From Oopsacas minuta (Eukaryota > Porifera > Hexactinellida > Lyssacinosida > Leucopsacidae), in assembly GCA_024704765.1 (NCBI GenBank), contig JAKMXF010000062.1:1-41161 (forward strand): DNA of 41,161 nucleotides, read 5' to 3'. Positions 14,651 to 29,600 of the stretch are shown here, piece after piece (position 1 is the stretch's first letter; each line of letters starts with the position of its first letter). A model generated the notes under the pieces. The model made no database searches. It had not been told where the DNA came from and worked only from the letters and a program-made list of their open reading frames with translations. Both the position numbers and the translations under genes were made by a program.

Positions 14651-17600
14651 CTATAAGGAACATGTAATAATAGCGAGTAGACTTAAGAAACTCGTTAAAG
14701 ACCGAATTTTTCCGTAGAAAAAAATCCTAAAATTCACGAAAAACTGGCCAAGTTTTGACATAAATATTTGTGAATTTTCCTAAAATTATTCTACAAGTTT
14801 CTGTAATATTTAAATATAGCGATTAATATCATTTTGACGCCTTTGAGTTGAAAACTTTCCTTCTAATAGGTTTGAAGAAGTAGTGCTTATAATTAGGTAT
14901 ATTGAACAGGGGCAGGGGTTGGCAAAACTTTTTTCTGCGAATTCTAATTCCAAATTTTAAGCGGGCAATATTGACCTACGACTACTTTCCATTTTCTAAT
15001 TTATTAGAGAATTTACTAGCAAATTATCAAACAACAATAATAATACATAACAATTGACTAATATTGTTTCTGAGAGCATTGCAGCTAATTCTGCATTTTT
15101 AGTAGTTTGTCAAAATTGGTTTTCTTGGTGACATACTCAAATAACTTAAGCCAGGCGGGCCGTAGTTTTCCCACCCCTGATATAGTCCCACTAAGAAATT
15201 CGCTCATATTTATTGAGTTAGACGATGGACGGTCTACTCTACAGCAGGTAAAGATTCTTTGGTAAAATATGTGCCAAATCCAAACTGGTCAAAATTGTTC
15301 CCATTCATTTTTAAAGCTTCCATGACTGACAAGACCAGACCGAAGTAGATAGGTTAGCTTCTACGATCACAGGCGTTAAGACTCATGTGTCTGGATGGAG
15401 AAAAATGACTCATGTCCAGCTCTAAACATTGTATTATGTATATTATGGTGTCGAATCATATTGGGCACGTGGCTACCAGGGGGTATTATTTATACACGGT
15501 ATCCGAGCACTCTCTTAGCGCTCTTCCCGAATTTACTACGCCTCAATCAGTAAATTTGTGTTACGGTATAGTGAAAGATCCTCAATCTTACCGTCTTAAT
15601 ATAATTTCACCAAAAGCATGAGGCTAGAGGAGCGTCCGGTGCCCATAGATAATCCTTGGTGGCCACAAAATTTATCTCAGTACTTGACGGGCACCTACAG
15701 GCTGTGCAACAGCCATGAAGGACACAAAGTGCTGGCTGTGAAACTCAAATTAGTACAGGTACCCAGAAAGGCTCGGGCCATTTTGCTTTCTTCCCCAAAA
15801 ATTGGAATACATATTTCCCTAATATTGTGATGATTATAACTTACTTTCTGAATGAATGCTTGCATTAGCCTGCTAAGAGCTGGTACAGTCCCTATCCTCT
15901 CCCATAGCATTGGAGATAGTATCAGAGGGAATATAGCTGTGTATGACTCTGCTATAGGCTGATCTCTGAGCTCAAGCATCAATGCTAGCAGCTGGAAGTT
16001 GTAGGGTAGAAATTCTAATACATCTCTAACCTAGATAGTAGGATTAATAAAATAATGTAGAGATCTGATGCATTAACCGATTCAGGCTTAGTTACCGAGT
16101 AAGTAGCCATTGCAGTTAGGAAAATATAAATAATCCTATTAATAATTATCCAAATAAATTCTAATTACATAAAGTGTACTAGTAAGTGCGTACACTTTAA
16201 CAATCTCTCTCGTTTTTGGAATAATTAGCAATCTATCTTTGAATGAATAAATATTAAATACAAAAGCCAAACCCCAAAACTTCTAGCTAGCAAAGCTCGC
16301 GGTCGTTTTCTAGTTACTTAACACCCCCCTGAAATTTCAAAATCAACCACAGAGAATTGTAAATAAGAGCATACTTGTAATTGCTCGGATTTCGGAGGAG
16401 GTGTAGCTATTGGGTAATATTTTAATATTCATGTCACATCAAACACCTCCCTAAATGATATCTGCATAACTCAACGATGGCATCGCTACTAATTACGGTT
16501 GAATGATTAGAGGTAACATGCTGCTCCCCGGTCCCCTCAGCTAACCACACTGCCATCTATGCCACTGTGTCCTGTCATATTATCCAAATTCAAATATTCA
16601 ATAAAAGAGTATAGGCGCAACCCAAGGGTACTTAGGGTGCAGCCCCGTTTAGCCAAATCCCAAAATAAACTAGAAATGTATAATACCAACATATATGACC
16701 ACAGGTTGTGATACCAAATGGCTGGATAGTTTAAGTATGATTTCGGCACCTATAAACATCACTGTCCCTTCAGGTGTCGTTCATAGTAGTATATACAAAT
16801 CAGAATTCAAAACAAGTTCATAGTTCATAACGTCAAGGTTATTGACATATACTAATAGAATCCATAAAGGATTATTGACCGCTCTTACCATAATATCTTC
16901 AAACACTGGGAAGAGACACTGCTCAAAGCTTGTTACTGCAGAGGGATGTTGTGTACATACTCCTCTTATTGAAGCTCCTATTGCCTCAAATAGAAAGTGG
17001 TTGAAATGTGGTTTTGTAGGGTTTTTGGATGCCTAAAGATTTGAGAGAGTATAAATATATTAAATAAGCTCAAATCTCAAAATTCAATCTGTCCAGACCT
17101 AATTAAATTATCACCAAATCTATTGCAGTAGATTAATGAAAGAAAATATAATTTCTACAAATAACTTGTATATAGCTCAGCTATACTATAGTACAGTTTT
17201 GTGTATTAGATTTCTATGTTCGAGGAAAGGTCATTTTTTCGGATTAATGAAGTCACCTTTTCGAATGAGGGTATGGGGTTTTGTATTGCAAATAACTGTA
17301 CTAACTATAGCTCAGCTATATATAAGGAATCTCATTATTCAAGTCACTCTAAAGCCAAATATATACAATACAGCAAAGTCTGTATAGTAGGACAATATTA
17401 CAAGAAACCTGTTGCCTATAGGAATAGAAACATTTATTTTCCTCTAACTAGAGCTATAAGGCAATTGGTAGGGTATGGTGATAATAGCTGTAAGGCAGTT
17501 CTAATTAATTGTGTAATTGTATTAGATAACAGTGTCAGGAGTTACCATAGCAATCATTGCGATACATAGGTAGGTACCGGTTACGAAATATCTACAGTAG

Positions 17601-20600
17601 AGTCTCCGAATAACAGACACGTTGGGGACATCGCTTCTGTTTGTTTTTAGGGAGTTGTTCGCTCCTCTGAGACTGCTAATGTGTTACATATATGATTGCT
17701 AATCCATTCCGTTACAGGAGGTTTGTCCGCTTCTCGGAGTGTCCATTTTGGGAGACGCCATTGTATTATCAGTGTATCTGTAATCATGGCTAGCAAACTA
17801 AACTATAGCAATTCTGCAGGTAAGAAAGAATGGGAGCTGTACTACTCTCTCAAGAGTCAGCCTGTCATAGCTGCTAGGAAGAAAGGGAAAGCATTCAATG
17901 AATTAAATGATGCTAGAGGTATAGCTTTAGATGAACAATCAGCTGTTATACATAGGTAATAGTCGTATTCAAGTTATATCTTATGACGGAAACTTCTTAA
18001 CAAATTTGGGGAAAGGTATACTCATAAATCCATGGGAATAGCACTGGTACAAGTTTATGTGTTAGTTACTGACACAGAGCTCTGTGGGTTGGTGAAATTC
18101 TGCGAATACAATCTAGTCAGGACTGGTACCAGAGGAACAGGGGAGGGAGAGCTCTCCAATCCTCATGGACTCTGTGTAGACTATAATGGCGATGTGTATA
18201 TTGCTGACAGTCTCAATAATGGAGTTTGTGTATCCTCAAAATAATCAAACTTTCTGGCTTGTTTCGGTAAAAGTCAATAAGAAGATACTCAAGAAATACA
18301 AGTTAATCCTGACAACTTCTACTCGAGAAGTGCACACCTAATTAACTCGGGTATCTCTAATGAGTTGCTTAGTATAGTTCTAGCTTCAAGATTCTTCTGT
18401 TTAGATGAATCGGGGAATATTCTAATTACTGATTTTTCAATCACTACGTAGGAATATTCTCACCATTAAGACAGCTGATACACACCATAGGGTGCATTGG
18501 ACACAGAAGAGGAGAGTTTCTACGTCCCGATAGTATCTGTCACCAAAATAAGGAACAATATTTGTTACATCTCGTAATTTGAATTATTGTATTCAATCTT
18601 ATTTGTTTATTTGTATTCAATCTTATTTGTTTATTTGTATGTAATATTCATATTTTAGGAAGCAAGCTTACTTGCTGTATGGCTGGCTGGCGAAGATTTC
18701 GTTCCACCGAAAAATGTATTTCCCTAAGGAGCCAATCAATTTACAGTCTCAGATAGGAATTAAGAACGAATCAAAATACAGCATTAGGTCATAATTATAA
18801 GACTATTCATCCTGGATAAACCCTCTAATCTGATAGGTCAAGTGTTTATTACCTATCTCAGATAGTTGTTGAGATTCCCTCAGCTATTTATCTACAGTGG
18901 AACCTCAGAATTACGGTCATCCTTGGATGCTTCATTTCTGGAATACATTAATGCTAATGTCTCCAAGTGGTAGTCCAAACCCGTGCCAAGCTAAGGTTTG
19001 TAGGTTATTCCTATTCATCATAAAGATACCTAATCTTAGAACTACAAATAATTATTTCGAATATCCGAACACTTTAGGACAGACAAAAGCCTTATGATAA
19101 TCATTTATTTGGACAATAGTGCTTGTTATTAGATAGTGTAATACAGGGCTGTAGCAAGTAGATTTACTTTGGTCCGTTTGAAACCTTACCAACTGGGAGC
19201 TTCTCCTACAGTATTAATTATACTTTAAACATATCATACTTCTAAACAAAAGATATGTTCTTATAACAGGTACAGGAATATATGAGAACCGTATTCCAGA
19301 GGATGGTGCTTATATCCGATATACACTATATATACTCCATGCATGTTCTATCTGGTAACATGTAGCTATAAATTACATTTAAGAGTGTTTCGCCTCGGCT
19401 AAGGCTCCTCAGTCAGGCTGCCATTCTCCTGATACACAGCTAATTATACACACTGTATTGTCATGCAGGAGTACAGACAGATGGATTCAGCTATTATACA
19501 TCTAGGAGGGTGTATGCGTCTATGAACACTTCCATGACCAAATTCTAATACAGTGGATGTCGGTTATAGAACACCCTTGAGGGTAGCAATACAAATTCAT
19601 ATAACCGGCTATATATACATGCAGGAATATATGAGAACAGTATTCCAGAGGATGGTGCTTTATTGCCATATTCTTATAACCTGCATACATAGTCTTGTAA
19701 ACTAATATGTGACGAATAGCTGGAAAATTGTAGTATAGTTATATGTGAAGCGAGAATGACAGCTGACTGATGATATAGTTATTTGATTATTTAACTAATT
19801 GCACTGTACAACAAATTTTCATTTTGGAAGAAACGAGAACCTGATTGATCTCCTGATTCCGAATATGAATACAGTTTTGCTCAATCACGCAACAAGTTTA
19901 CAGAAATTTGCAAAGATTATATATCGGAATATCATCTAGTCATGTAAAACCTTCTGAACATTATTAAACTACTTTGTAGAGCAAATATATACCAGAACGA
20001 GCTAGTATAGGCAAGAAATTGGTCATTTTAATAACGAAATCTAAATCACACATACAATAAATGAGAAAAAAATCACAAAATATCGTAAAATACCATATCA
20101 ATATAAGGTATAGCCAATACAGAGATATTACTTGTAATAAATGAATTCAAACATCCTCACAAGTTTTACATGACTAGATCATATTTATTTGCCATTTTCC
20201 CAATTTGCAAGTTGAATTCTGTAAAATTGTTGCGTGATTGAGCAAAACTGTATTCATATTCGGAATCAGGAGATCCTAGTTGACTACAGAGACCTAATCA
20301 GGAGATCCTAGTTGACTATAGAGACCTAATCAGGTTCTCGTTATTTTCCAAAATGGATATTAGTTGTACAGTGTTATTATACGTGATGATATTTATGCCA
20401 AGTGTTAGTGCTGTAGTAGTATCAGTAGTGTCCTGTAATAAACTCTAACACAAACCTTCCATAGCTTATCAACCAAGACAGGAATAACCTTCTCAACACA
20501 AGCAGCTTGATCTGTTCCAGACTTTACTATAAGTCTCATAACACACTTCATAGCATACTCATTATCCTCATTGCCCTGTACTCCCAGCATGTGTATTAGA

Positions 20601-23600
20601 TTAGCTAGTAAAGATTGTATATGAGGCTTTATGGAGTCTAGCTGAAGAGATTGAGGAGAACTGTTTGTCTGTTAATGATAGGAATATATGTAAGGAAATG
20701 TCATGTATAATTATTTAGTGTATATTTATGTAATTGTGCACTATCATAGACGGACAGGATGAATGTGGGCGCCGAAGCCCTCTCGTTTGGTTACAGCCCC
20801 CCTTGATTATTCAAGTTATTAGAAAGTTGAACGCCCCTGAATGCTAATTATGTCAGATGTGATGCAAAGTATGCAAGAATGACAACAGAGTTTAGAGAAC
20901 AGAACGATTCAAGGATTGAATATTGAATTATATGAGAGGCACTTGTGAGCATTGAAGCATATTACCTCAGTTCTTGGGACAGTATAGGAATAATATTAGT
21001 TATTCTCTGGGAATATTTTACAACTACTGTGAATTGCGCTTGTTATACATGAACCAAGTCAGTAACCCCTATCTCGTAATGCTTAATGTATAGTCTAGGC
21101 GTAGGGGTATTACCATGAGAACTGAAGAATTCCTGTCTGAGTGGCTTCAATAAAATCATTCCGTTGAGATTTTCCCTGACACTTCACTAATAGTGGATTA
21201 AGTATGTACCAATAGTATTAAGATTAGGAAGATTAGCAAGAATTCCCGCGCATAAGTACAATACATACAAATTTACTGAATCATGCGCGTATAGTAAAGC
21301 AGCATACCAAACTTACCATGAATAGAATCTTCTCACAGAATGCAGCAGCATAAGTATTAACTACTCTAGAGCTACTAAGCAGCAGTCCTGTAACAGAACT
21401 GATAGCATCTGCTAACACATCACTAGACAACAAGCTTCTGAAGTGTAGCACATATGTAATAGCTGTAGCCTCAAGCATTGGATAGCATGGAGAGGTGTGT
21501 TTCAGTTCTGAGGCCACTTGAGTCCAGTATATATCTGTAATGTTAACGAGACCGCTAATCTTAGTTATTCCGTATCTCTCTGTCTTACCTCTACTCGCTA
21601 GGGATAGGATTAGGAATAAGGCTGCGTCTTTATCTCTCCAGCGGGTAGATGGATTCTGTTGATATTCACCTGACAGATTAGATAACAACATAAATACAGG
21701 ACACGTACTCACGGGGGAATAATATGTAACATTATAGTCTGTGAAGACTGAATAGTCACTTAATTTTCTCCAGTGGGACTCGTAGATGCGAAAACCAACG
21801 GACAATCAAAATCCTCTTAGTAATCTATATTATTAAAATCAATTATTGTGTGGGTGTGGCTGCTTGTTTATCCACTTTGTATTAATGATAAGGGAAGATG
21901 ATCTGCGTATATAATATAGAGAATAACATATCCTCTGTTGACGAGTATGCTGATTCCGATTTTCACACTTTCGAATTAATCATATGTAAATTTATTTGTT
22001 GTTTTATGAATATAAAGTAAACAAATAGTTGAAATCGAAATATACTTAGAGGCTTGCTCTCAACAGACATATGGGGGAAATCAAGTACGCTGATTCCGAA
22101 TATGATATTTTCAACCACGTTGTAGATATTTGTTGTTTTTATGTGTATAAAGTAAACAATTTTCTAATCAATCCTAGAAACTTGCTTTCAACCTTTATAC
22201 TGAGCTAATCGGGTATGCTGATTCCAAATATGAATTTATCACCAATGTATAGTGAATATCTTGCTACTTATATACTCTCCATAATTCAGTATTCTTTATA
22301 TCATATTATTAAGCACCTTGAGAGATACTGGAACAATAGCTATTCGCTATAATACACATATTATTGCTTCTAAACATGAATTGTTTTAGGAAATCGACGA
22401 TGGAATAAAATAATTTCTAAAGATTTTCAGTCCCTTGCATGTGATAATATTGCCATATATGGTCATAACTCAGAAGTTGTTGTTTTTCGGAGTAGTCTTT
22501 TCAGCAAACACTGATTGCAATATAATAATCGTCCAGAGGCTACTATTCCAGTAACTATAGTACAGATGTATAAGGATAGATTACTTTCGTTTAATTGATT
22601 ATTACTTGCAGAGATAGAGCTGATCAAAATTCACACTATATATACTGGGGCGTAACTACAGACCTCAGGGTGAGGAGGCAATGATAATATTTGCCTCAAT
22701 AATATTAGCGAATTAATTGTGAGATGGATAACTACCGAAAATCTTGAATGCAATATACACCTTAGATACGCATCTAATAAGAAATACGAACTTAACATTT
22801 GCTGGATAAACTTGTTGAATATTTCAATGACTTTCTCTTCGAAGTGTTTGCAGAGAGATTTAATTAGATGACAGGCAGCATGCCTACGAGTATCCACATC
22901 AGAACCTAGCAACAAGAGAGTAGTTAAGGTATGTAGATAGATTGTTGAAAGATTATTTGTTTCAAAGATAGGTATCGCAAACAACTAAGAGAGGGAGAAG
23001 TTGTGTACAATATTATTCTATAGCAAATACACCTGATTTTTGAGAGTGCTTCATACACGAATGTCTCAGTATACAAATGTCATACTTCCAAGCAAACACA
23101 TAAACACACAAATATGGAAAGAAACAATAATTAAACAATGAACAAACAAACAATATAAGATAGAATACTAATATTTACCTTCTAAATCTCTTCGTATATA
23201 TTCATCTGCATTATCCTCAAACTGTTCCTCATCTGTGTCTCTAAGCTGTACATTAGGAAGTATTACCTGTTATATGTAATGGAATAATTAGCTATATTAA
23301 CCCATTACAGACGAAGTTTTAAGTTCGGAATGAAAAGGGACACTAAAATATTAATATTTCATATTAACCAATTCACACACCCAAAACGAGATTTTAGCAC
23401 CTTTTTGACGTCACATTTTCCCGGCAGTATTCGGTTAAACGGGATATAAACAGGGATGGCAACAGCTAAGCTGTTAACAGCCAACGAAAATTGTGCCCAT
23501 TATAGTGACCTCTCTATAGAGGTCACCTGCTCAACGCGGCCAGCGGCTACATTTTTGGTCCCTACTGGCGCTAAACCTGTCATAATGGCCACTTTATATA

Positions 23601-26600
23601 GTGTTCGCCTCCCATAAGGTCTACCATTTACAAGTCCCTTGGATTACCACCATTAACTACTTCCACTGTATTATCTAAAATATCGGTCACTTCTCTATAG
23701 CGGCCACTTTTGGTCAGTCCCTTCGCTAGCCGTTATAGATAAGTTTAACTGTACATCCTATTAGCATCAATTCATATGAAAAGCTAGCAAAATTCAACTA
23801 ATCTTGGGAAAGTTAGATTTTGTTGACACCCTGTGCATTATTCAGGAATGTTATTATAATATTGACAGCTTTGTCCTCTGTCTGCATGTCCAATTGACCA
23901 GGTTTCAGACCAACTTTGGTGTCCCTATACATTATATATCTATTGTTATCTCAATAGTATCAATTTTCATACTGAATGCATTAGCTATCTATAATAGACT
24001 GGTGTACGTAATTCTAGTAGTTATAATACAGTTGCTATGGTTGCTAAGGACGTCAAGCGAAAGCAGAAAAATCAATAAATAGGATTCGGTGAGTATAGTT
24101 ATATATCTACTACTAACAACTAAAGGTAGCTATTATAGTAACATGTCTGAGAACAAAGATTGTCCGCTTGTGTACAAAGCTAAGCTTGCAGAGCAAACAG
24201 AACGATATGATGGTGAGTACTGTATTTGTTGAATTATTGTTTATTTTGTATACAATAAATCTTGAGTTTAACGACAAATCGATAACATTAACATTCTTTC
24301 CCCACTAATGACTAACCCTAGCATTTTGTACATATAATATTTCAAGTTTTGAAAGTCTGTTCCCCGGTATACGAGTTAGTCTGTTCCCGGGTATACGAGT
24401 TAGTCTGTTCCCGGGTATACGAGTTAGTCTGTTCCCGGGTATACGAGTTAGTCTGTTCCCGGTATACGAGTTAGTCTGTTCCCGGTATACGAGTTATTCG
24501 GACAGGAATTATATACACTTTTATGAGTTTTATCTTCCTGCTGAATCATGTCCGATCGGTAGTTACAACTTTGGAGCATTATGTACTGTCATACTTGCCA
24601 ACTGTTAAGCGGGACGTCCCGTTTTTTCGGACATATGTTGAGGGCCAATTAGGCTAATGTCTCGCCAAACTTGCCAAAAACCTTAATTATCTCGATTTTT
24701 TGGAAACCAATCTAATACAAATATGCTACGTCCCGCTAAATTAGTATCTTCCGTCCCACTGTTTCTTCACTAAGGTTGGTAAGTTTGTACTGTGTGACGT
24801 CAGAACTAACTTGCATGGCAACAACTCGGAGGTACATCTATTTGATAATTCGGGAAAATAGGATTTTGATAATTCTAATTACATCTAAATCACGTGTAAT
24901 GTAATGAAGTCGTATTCGCAAGAGTGTTGTAACTAATACAATAAACAGATTCCTTATATATAGCTCAACTATAGTACAGTTTTTTGTAATACAAAAACCC
25001 CATACCCTCATTCCAAAAAGGTGACTTTCATTAGGCCTAACAAATGACCTTTCCTCGAACATAGAAAAGCTAATACACAAAAGCTGTACTATAGTATAGT
25101 TGAGCTATACAAGTTATTTGTATAATATAATATATTTGGTGTCTATTTATAAAAGGGAATGCTCAAAACGTACAATGGGCAGGGAGTGCGGGTGGTATGC
25201 GATGTGTAAAGCCCCATTCTTTGTATTACAAAACGGTGAAAAACGTGACACAGAGAGGTAGGGTAGGGAGGGGGTTATAATCTAGTGAATATTTCTTTAA
25301 CTAGCGCTTAGACGGCCTCATAATTAAGATTCTAAAAATATGCTGGTCACTCTTTCGAAAAGTGATAAAATATGACGTATGCTTACAACACGTCAACTAA
25401 CTGATTGATTAGCTGTGATCCTGTAACCCCAGGGATATCCATTCTTTCACTATTATGTTTCTAGTTAGTATTATGAATATTACATTTATAGTGGCAGTAA
25501 AGTACTCACTAATCCTTAGTAGATTCATTGCTGCTCTGATAAAACTAACTAAACCGGGTGTACAGCCCTTTTTTGTGTCCAAAAATTTCCCAGAAATTCA
25601 GGGGAATTTTTGGGCTCCGTCTAGAGATTGATGTGACACCAGGTATAATAAGTGTGATGTGACACCAGGTATAATAAGTGTGATGTGACACCAGGTATAA
25701 TAAGTGTGATGTGACACCAGGTATAATAAATGTGATGTGACACCAGGTATAATAAGTGTGGTGTGACACCAGGTATAATAAGTGTGATGTGACACCAGGT
25801 ATAATAAGTGTGATGTGACACCAGGTATAATAAGCGTGGTTAAATCCTAATTATTCTGTATATTTTAGAGATGGTGAGTCACATGGAAACAAAAATAAAG
25901 GAGAAACATAAAAGTGGGGAAAACCTCAGTACAGAAGAGAGGAATCTACTCTCTGTTGCCTACAAGAATGTTATCGGTAGTAGGAGAGCAGCATGGAGGA
26001 TAATCAGCTCTATTGAAACAAAAGAAAAGCATAGATCTGCACCTAACGAGAACAAACTACAACTAATCACAGTTAGTTATTACAGGAATATTTATTCTTA
26101 TTTGTTGTAATTCAGGCGCCGTTATAGGTGAAGCGCCCTGACGGGTAAAGGAGGGTTCCCTGTGCTAATAAAAGGCGGTTGAACGGAATAATTACTTTGT
26201 CAAGGATCTGAGGTTGTCTTTCCAAGTTCTACTGTACTATGTAGCCATGTGACATGTAACTACTGATCTACTTCTGTTGCTCAACCATGAATTTAGCTGG
26301 GAGGGCTTTAATTAGTTAGGCGCCGGCTGGAACCAATCATATTTATTTGGTTCAAATAATGGCGCCTGAATTAGAATGAATACGGTACAATATTTCCAGT
26401 CGCACCTGATTGTCCGATTTTTGTCAATAAGGAACTAGAATTCGGATAATTGGTTACCCAACGGTCATTTTATAGCTTAACTCCTGCAGGAATACAAGGA
26501 AAAGATAAAGAAAGAGCTGGACGAAATTTGTGAGAATATTTTGAAGAATTTGGATGAGTACCTTCTTTCCCAAGAGATAGGATTATCGGCAGAGTACAAA

Positions 26601-29600
26601 GTGTTTTATCACAAAATGTTAGTTGCAATTTGTATTATACAATAACTTGTTTATGTTCTAAGCGTTAAAAACACCCAAAAGGGCTTTGAATCTAAATAAT
26701 CTTATAAATATGGAATATTCCAAAAATTTTTTGAAAGATTTCTAATATTAATTATAACTGACACTAAATACAGTGCAAACCTCTATAAGCTGGCAATTTT
26801 AGGTATAGCAGCAGCAGAAAGTAGGATAGTATCTTTGTTCTCATTGTTTATGATATCTAATGTTCAAGAATGTTTGAATTCATCTTTAGTCTTCGCAACT
26901 AAAAGTGGCATGCCTATTTGTGCTACTTGTCAATTGTGGCAGAGTATTCAAATACCATTGGCATTGTAGTGTACGTACAAACCAAATGAGTTGGTTTGAT
27001 AGGTAGTGTGAATATCTGTGGAATTTTGTACACTTGAGTATTTCTCTTAAACTTTAGCTAATGGTACAACAACCAAAGCCGCTCGTTCGCTGATATTTAA
27101 GGTTATAGGAATGTTATTAATTGGCGAGGCTGGAATGATAATATCATTAGAGATGTGCAAAGAGCAGTGACGTATTTTTATCTAATATTCCATTGATTCA
27201 GTATTATTCGAATTGTTAGGCCTTCCTGTAATGTGTTATATTATGGTTACTATGGTTACTATACCAATTACTATGTACTGTAAGGTATTTATAAGAGCGA
27301 AAAATTCACTTTGATAAATAGTGAGACACATAACCAAAAAGATTTAAGAACTAGCTTCTTAATCTGTATTATTAAATCTCTATTGTTGTTTGTTTGTTTG
27401 TTTGTTTGTTTGTTTGTCCGTTGTCAAGGAAAGGATTTACGGTATGCAATTTTGAAATTGTCTCATAACTATGTATTTATGGTGTTTATCAAGGAAGTAA
27501 ATAGAATTCAATAAAACTTCACTAAATATATCGAACATGCTGAATCCGACTTTCACCCCTTTGGTTAAATCATATGTAAATTTATTGTTGTTTTTATGAA
27601 TGTAAAGTACACAAATGATCCAAAAACTCGTGAATAGTAAAATTCCAAAAGAAATTCAGGCTACATATATACTTTTATAGGTAAGGAAAGAGTACAGGGA
27701 GAATTGTCAGTGGTTGAACCGCTAGCTCTAGCTGTAATTCATTCCATAACAATAGACAAACAACAATTGAATTTACTAATATATCAATATCCACTGTATC
27801 ATGTATACACAAACAATATGTGAATAAGATGAAGTCTGTAATTGCGTCAGCAAACCGATTAGCCCTCGATTATCCCTCGATTATCCAAATACCTTTGTCA
27901 TACACTTTCCGAGGGTCTACTAGTTCTCCACTAAACAATTTTATTTCAATTACGACAAACAGCAAACAATATAGATTGTATGATATGAACTGTGTTAATT
28001 ACCCTTGTGTTTAGGAAGGGAGATTACTGTCGCTATATGGCTGAATACAAAAAAGATGATCCACGTACAAAGGCTGCTGACGATGCTTCTGCAGCTTACG
28101 AAACAGCTCATAAAGTGGCAATAAGTGAAGATGGTCTTGCATCCACACATCCAATACGACTCGGGTAATTTCTTGATAGAAAACTCCAAAGTATAATAAA
28201 TATTATTTACCTAACACCTTATTTCCTCATAGACTAGCTCTTAACTACTCAGTGTTTCACTACGAGATCAGTAACAACCCAGAAAAGGCATGTGAACTGG
28301 CCAAGAAGGCGTTTGATGATGCTATCGCAGAGTTGGATAGTCTGAAAGAGGATGATTATAAAGATTCTACTTTAATAATGCAGTTGTTAAGAGATAACAT
28401 TACTCTGTGGACATCTGATATGCCGGATGGTGAGTAGCATGGGAGCAAATAGGGCAGTGGTGGTGGGAAAACTGGGCAGTTTGCCCGTACATGAAAATCC
28501 TGGCCCCGCCCCTGAACTAGGGTCATTTTAGTTTGACTCAATCATAATACAAAATGTAAACGGCAGGTGGCGTGACGTCATCATTGCCCCAGATTCATGA
28601 GCCTAGTAGCTCCAATGGTAAGAACAGCTGATATAGAGATATAAGAAGAAATACTCGTTACGTTATAAATTCAACATCTTGGATAAATCACGAAATAAAC
28701 TGTTGTAAGACATCTCGGGGTGAGATATCGGAATACAAAATTGCATATCATAATTAAGAGTTAATAATATCGTACACACACACACACACATATACATACA
28801 GTATACTAAGCTTAATAAGGTCACGTCAAGTCAGACGATTTGACCCGTAGTCCTCAAATAACTGATTGTGTATTTATTTGTTTGTTTGTTTGTTTGTTTA
28901 TCAGATACAACTGAAGAACCAACAGGAGATCAGTCTTAACTACTGGCTTATCACCAGTAACTTCTACTGTATTATTTGTTAGCTAGATTTTGTATATGTT
29001 AAGTAGTAGTTGGTTATTATTATTATTTAGCAACACATTGTATGGTTGTTTATTATTTTACATTAATCTGGGAAATTAAATGGTGGATAGATATTCTGCT
29101 ATGTGTAATCAATTGTTCTAAACAAATCTCACAGATAGAAAGATATGAAGTATACAGCCGTGTAAAGAACAAAACAAACATCATTCACACTATCCCACAA
29201 ACTGTGAACAAAATACAGCCACTGACTGTCATGTTGCTCTCCACAAATTATGATATAACTAGACTGCAATACATAATTTGAGATCCCGTAGCACCCTGCT
29301 GTGGTCAGGGGACCTCTGATGGGTTTATTAACACCAAGTTGAGAACCGATGCCTTAGTACAATAAATATTTTGGTGAGTTTGGCCATACATAAACAACAA
29401 TCCGTAAGGGTTAAGATGAATCAAAAGTGCAGTACCCTCAGTGTCCCCCGGAACGACCGCCCCCTTGCCCCCTCCCTTCGGTACGTCCTTGAGTTTGCTC
29501 TATCCCTTACCCTCCTCTAAATTAAGTAACAACCCCAAAAGAGTAATGACAGTTACCTGTGAGCATATAGTGAGTAGTATCCCTTCACCTTCAAACAAAC

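Noticed and set aside
23804-24082. Hydrophobic 92-codon frame just before 14-3-3
   Set aside because: Low-complexity hydrophobic sequence from AT-rich DNA in the promoter region, with no family match.
25545-25821. Overlapping minus-strand frames of repeated [10 protein letters not shown]-like units
   Set aside because: They are by-products of the 26-bp array, open in several frames, and lie in a 14-3-3 intron.
24357-25837. Tandem arrays considered as a CRISPR array
   Set aside because: Units are head-to-tail with no unique spacers, and the setting is a eukaryotic intron.
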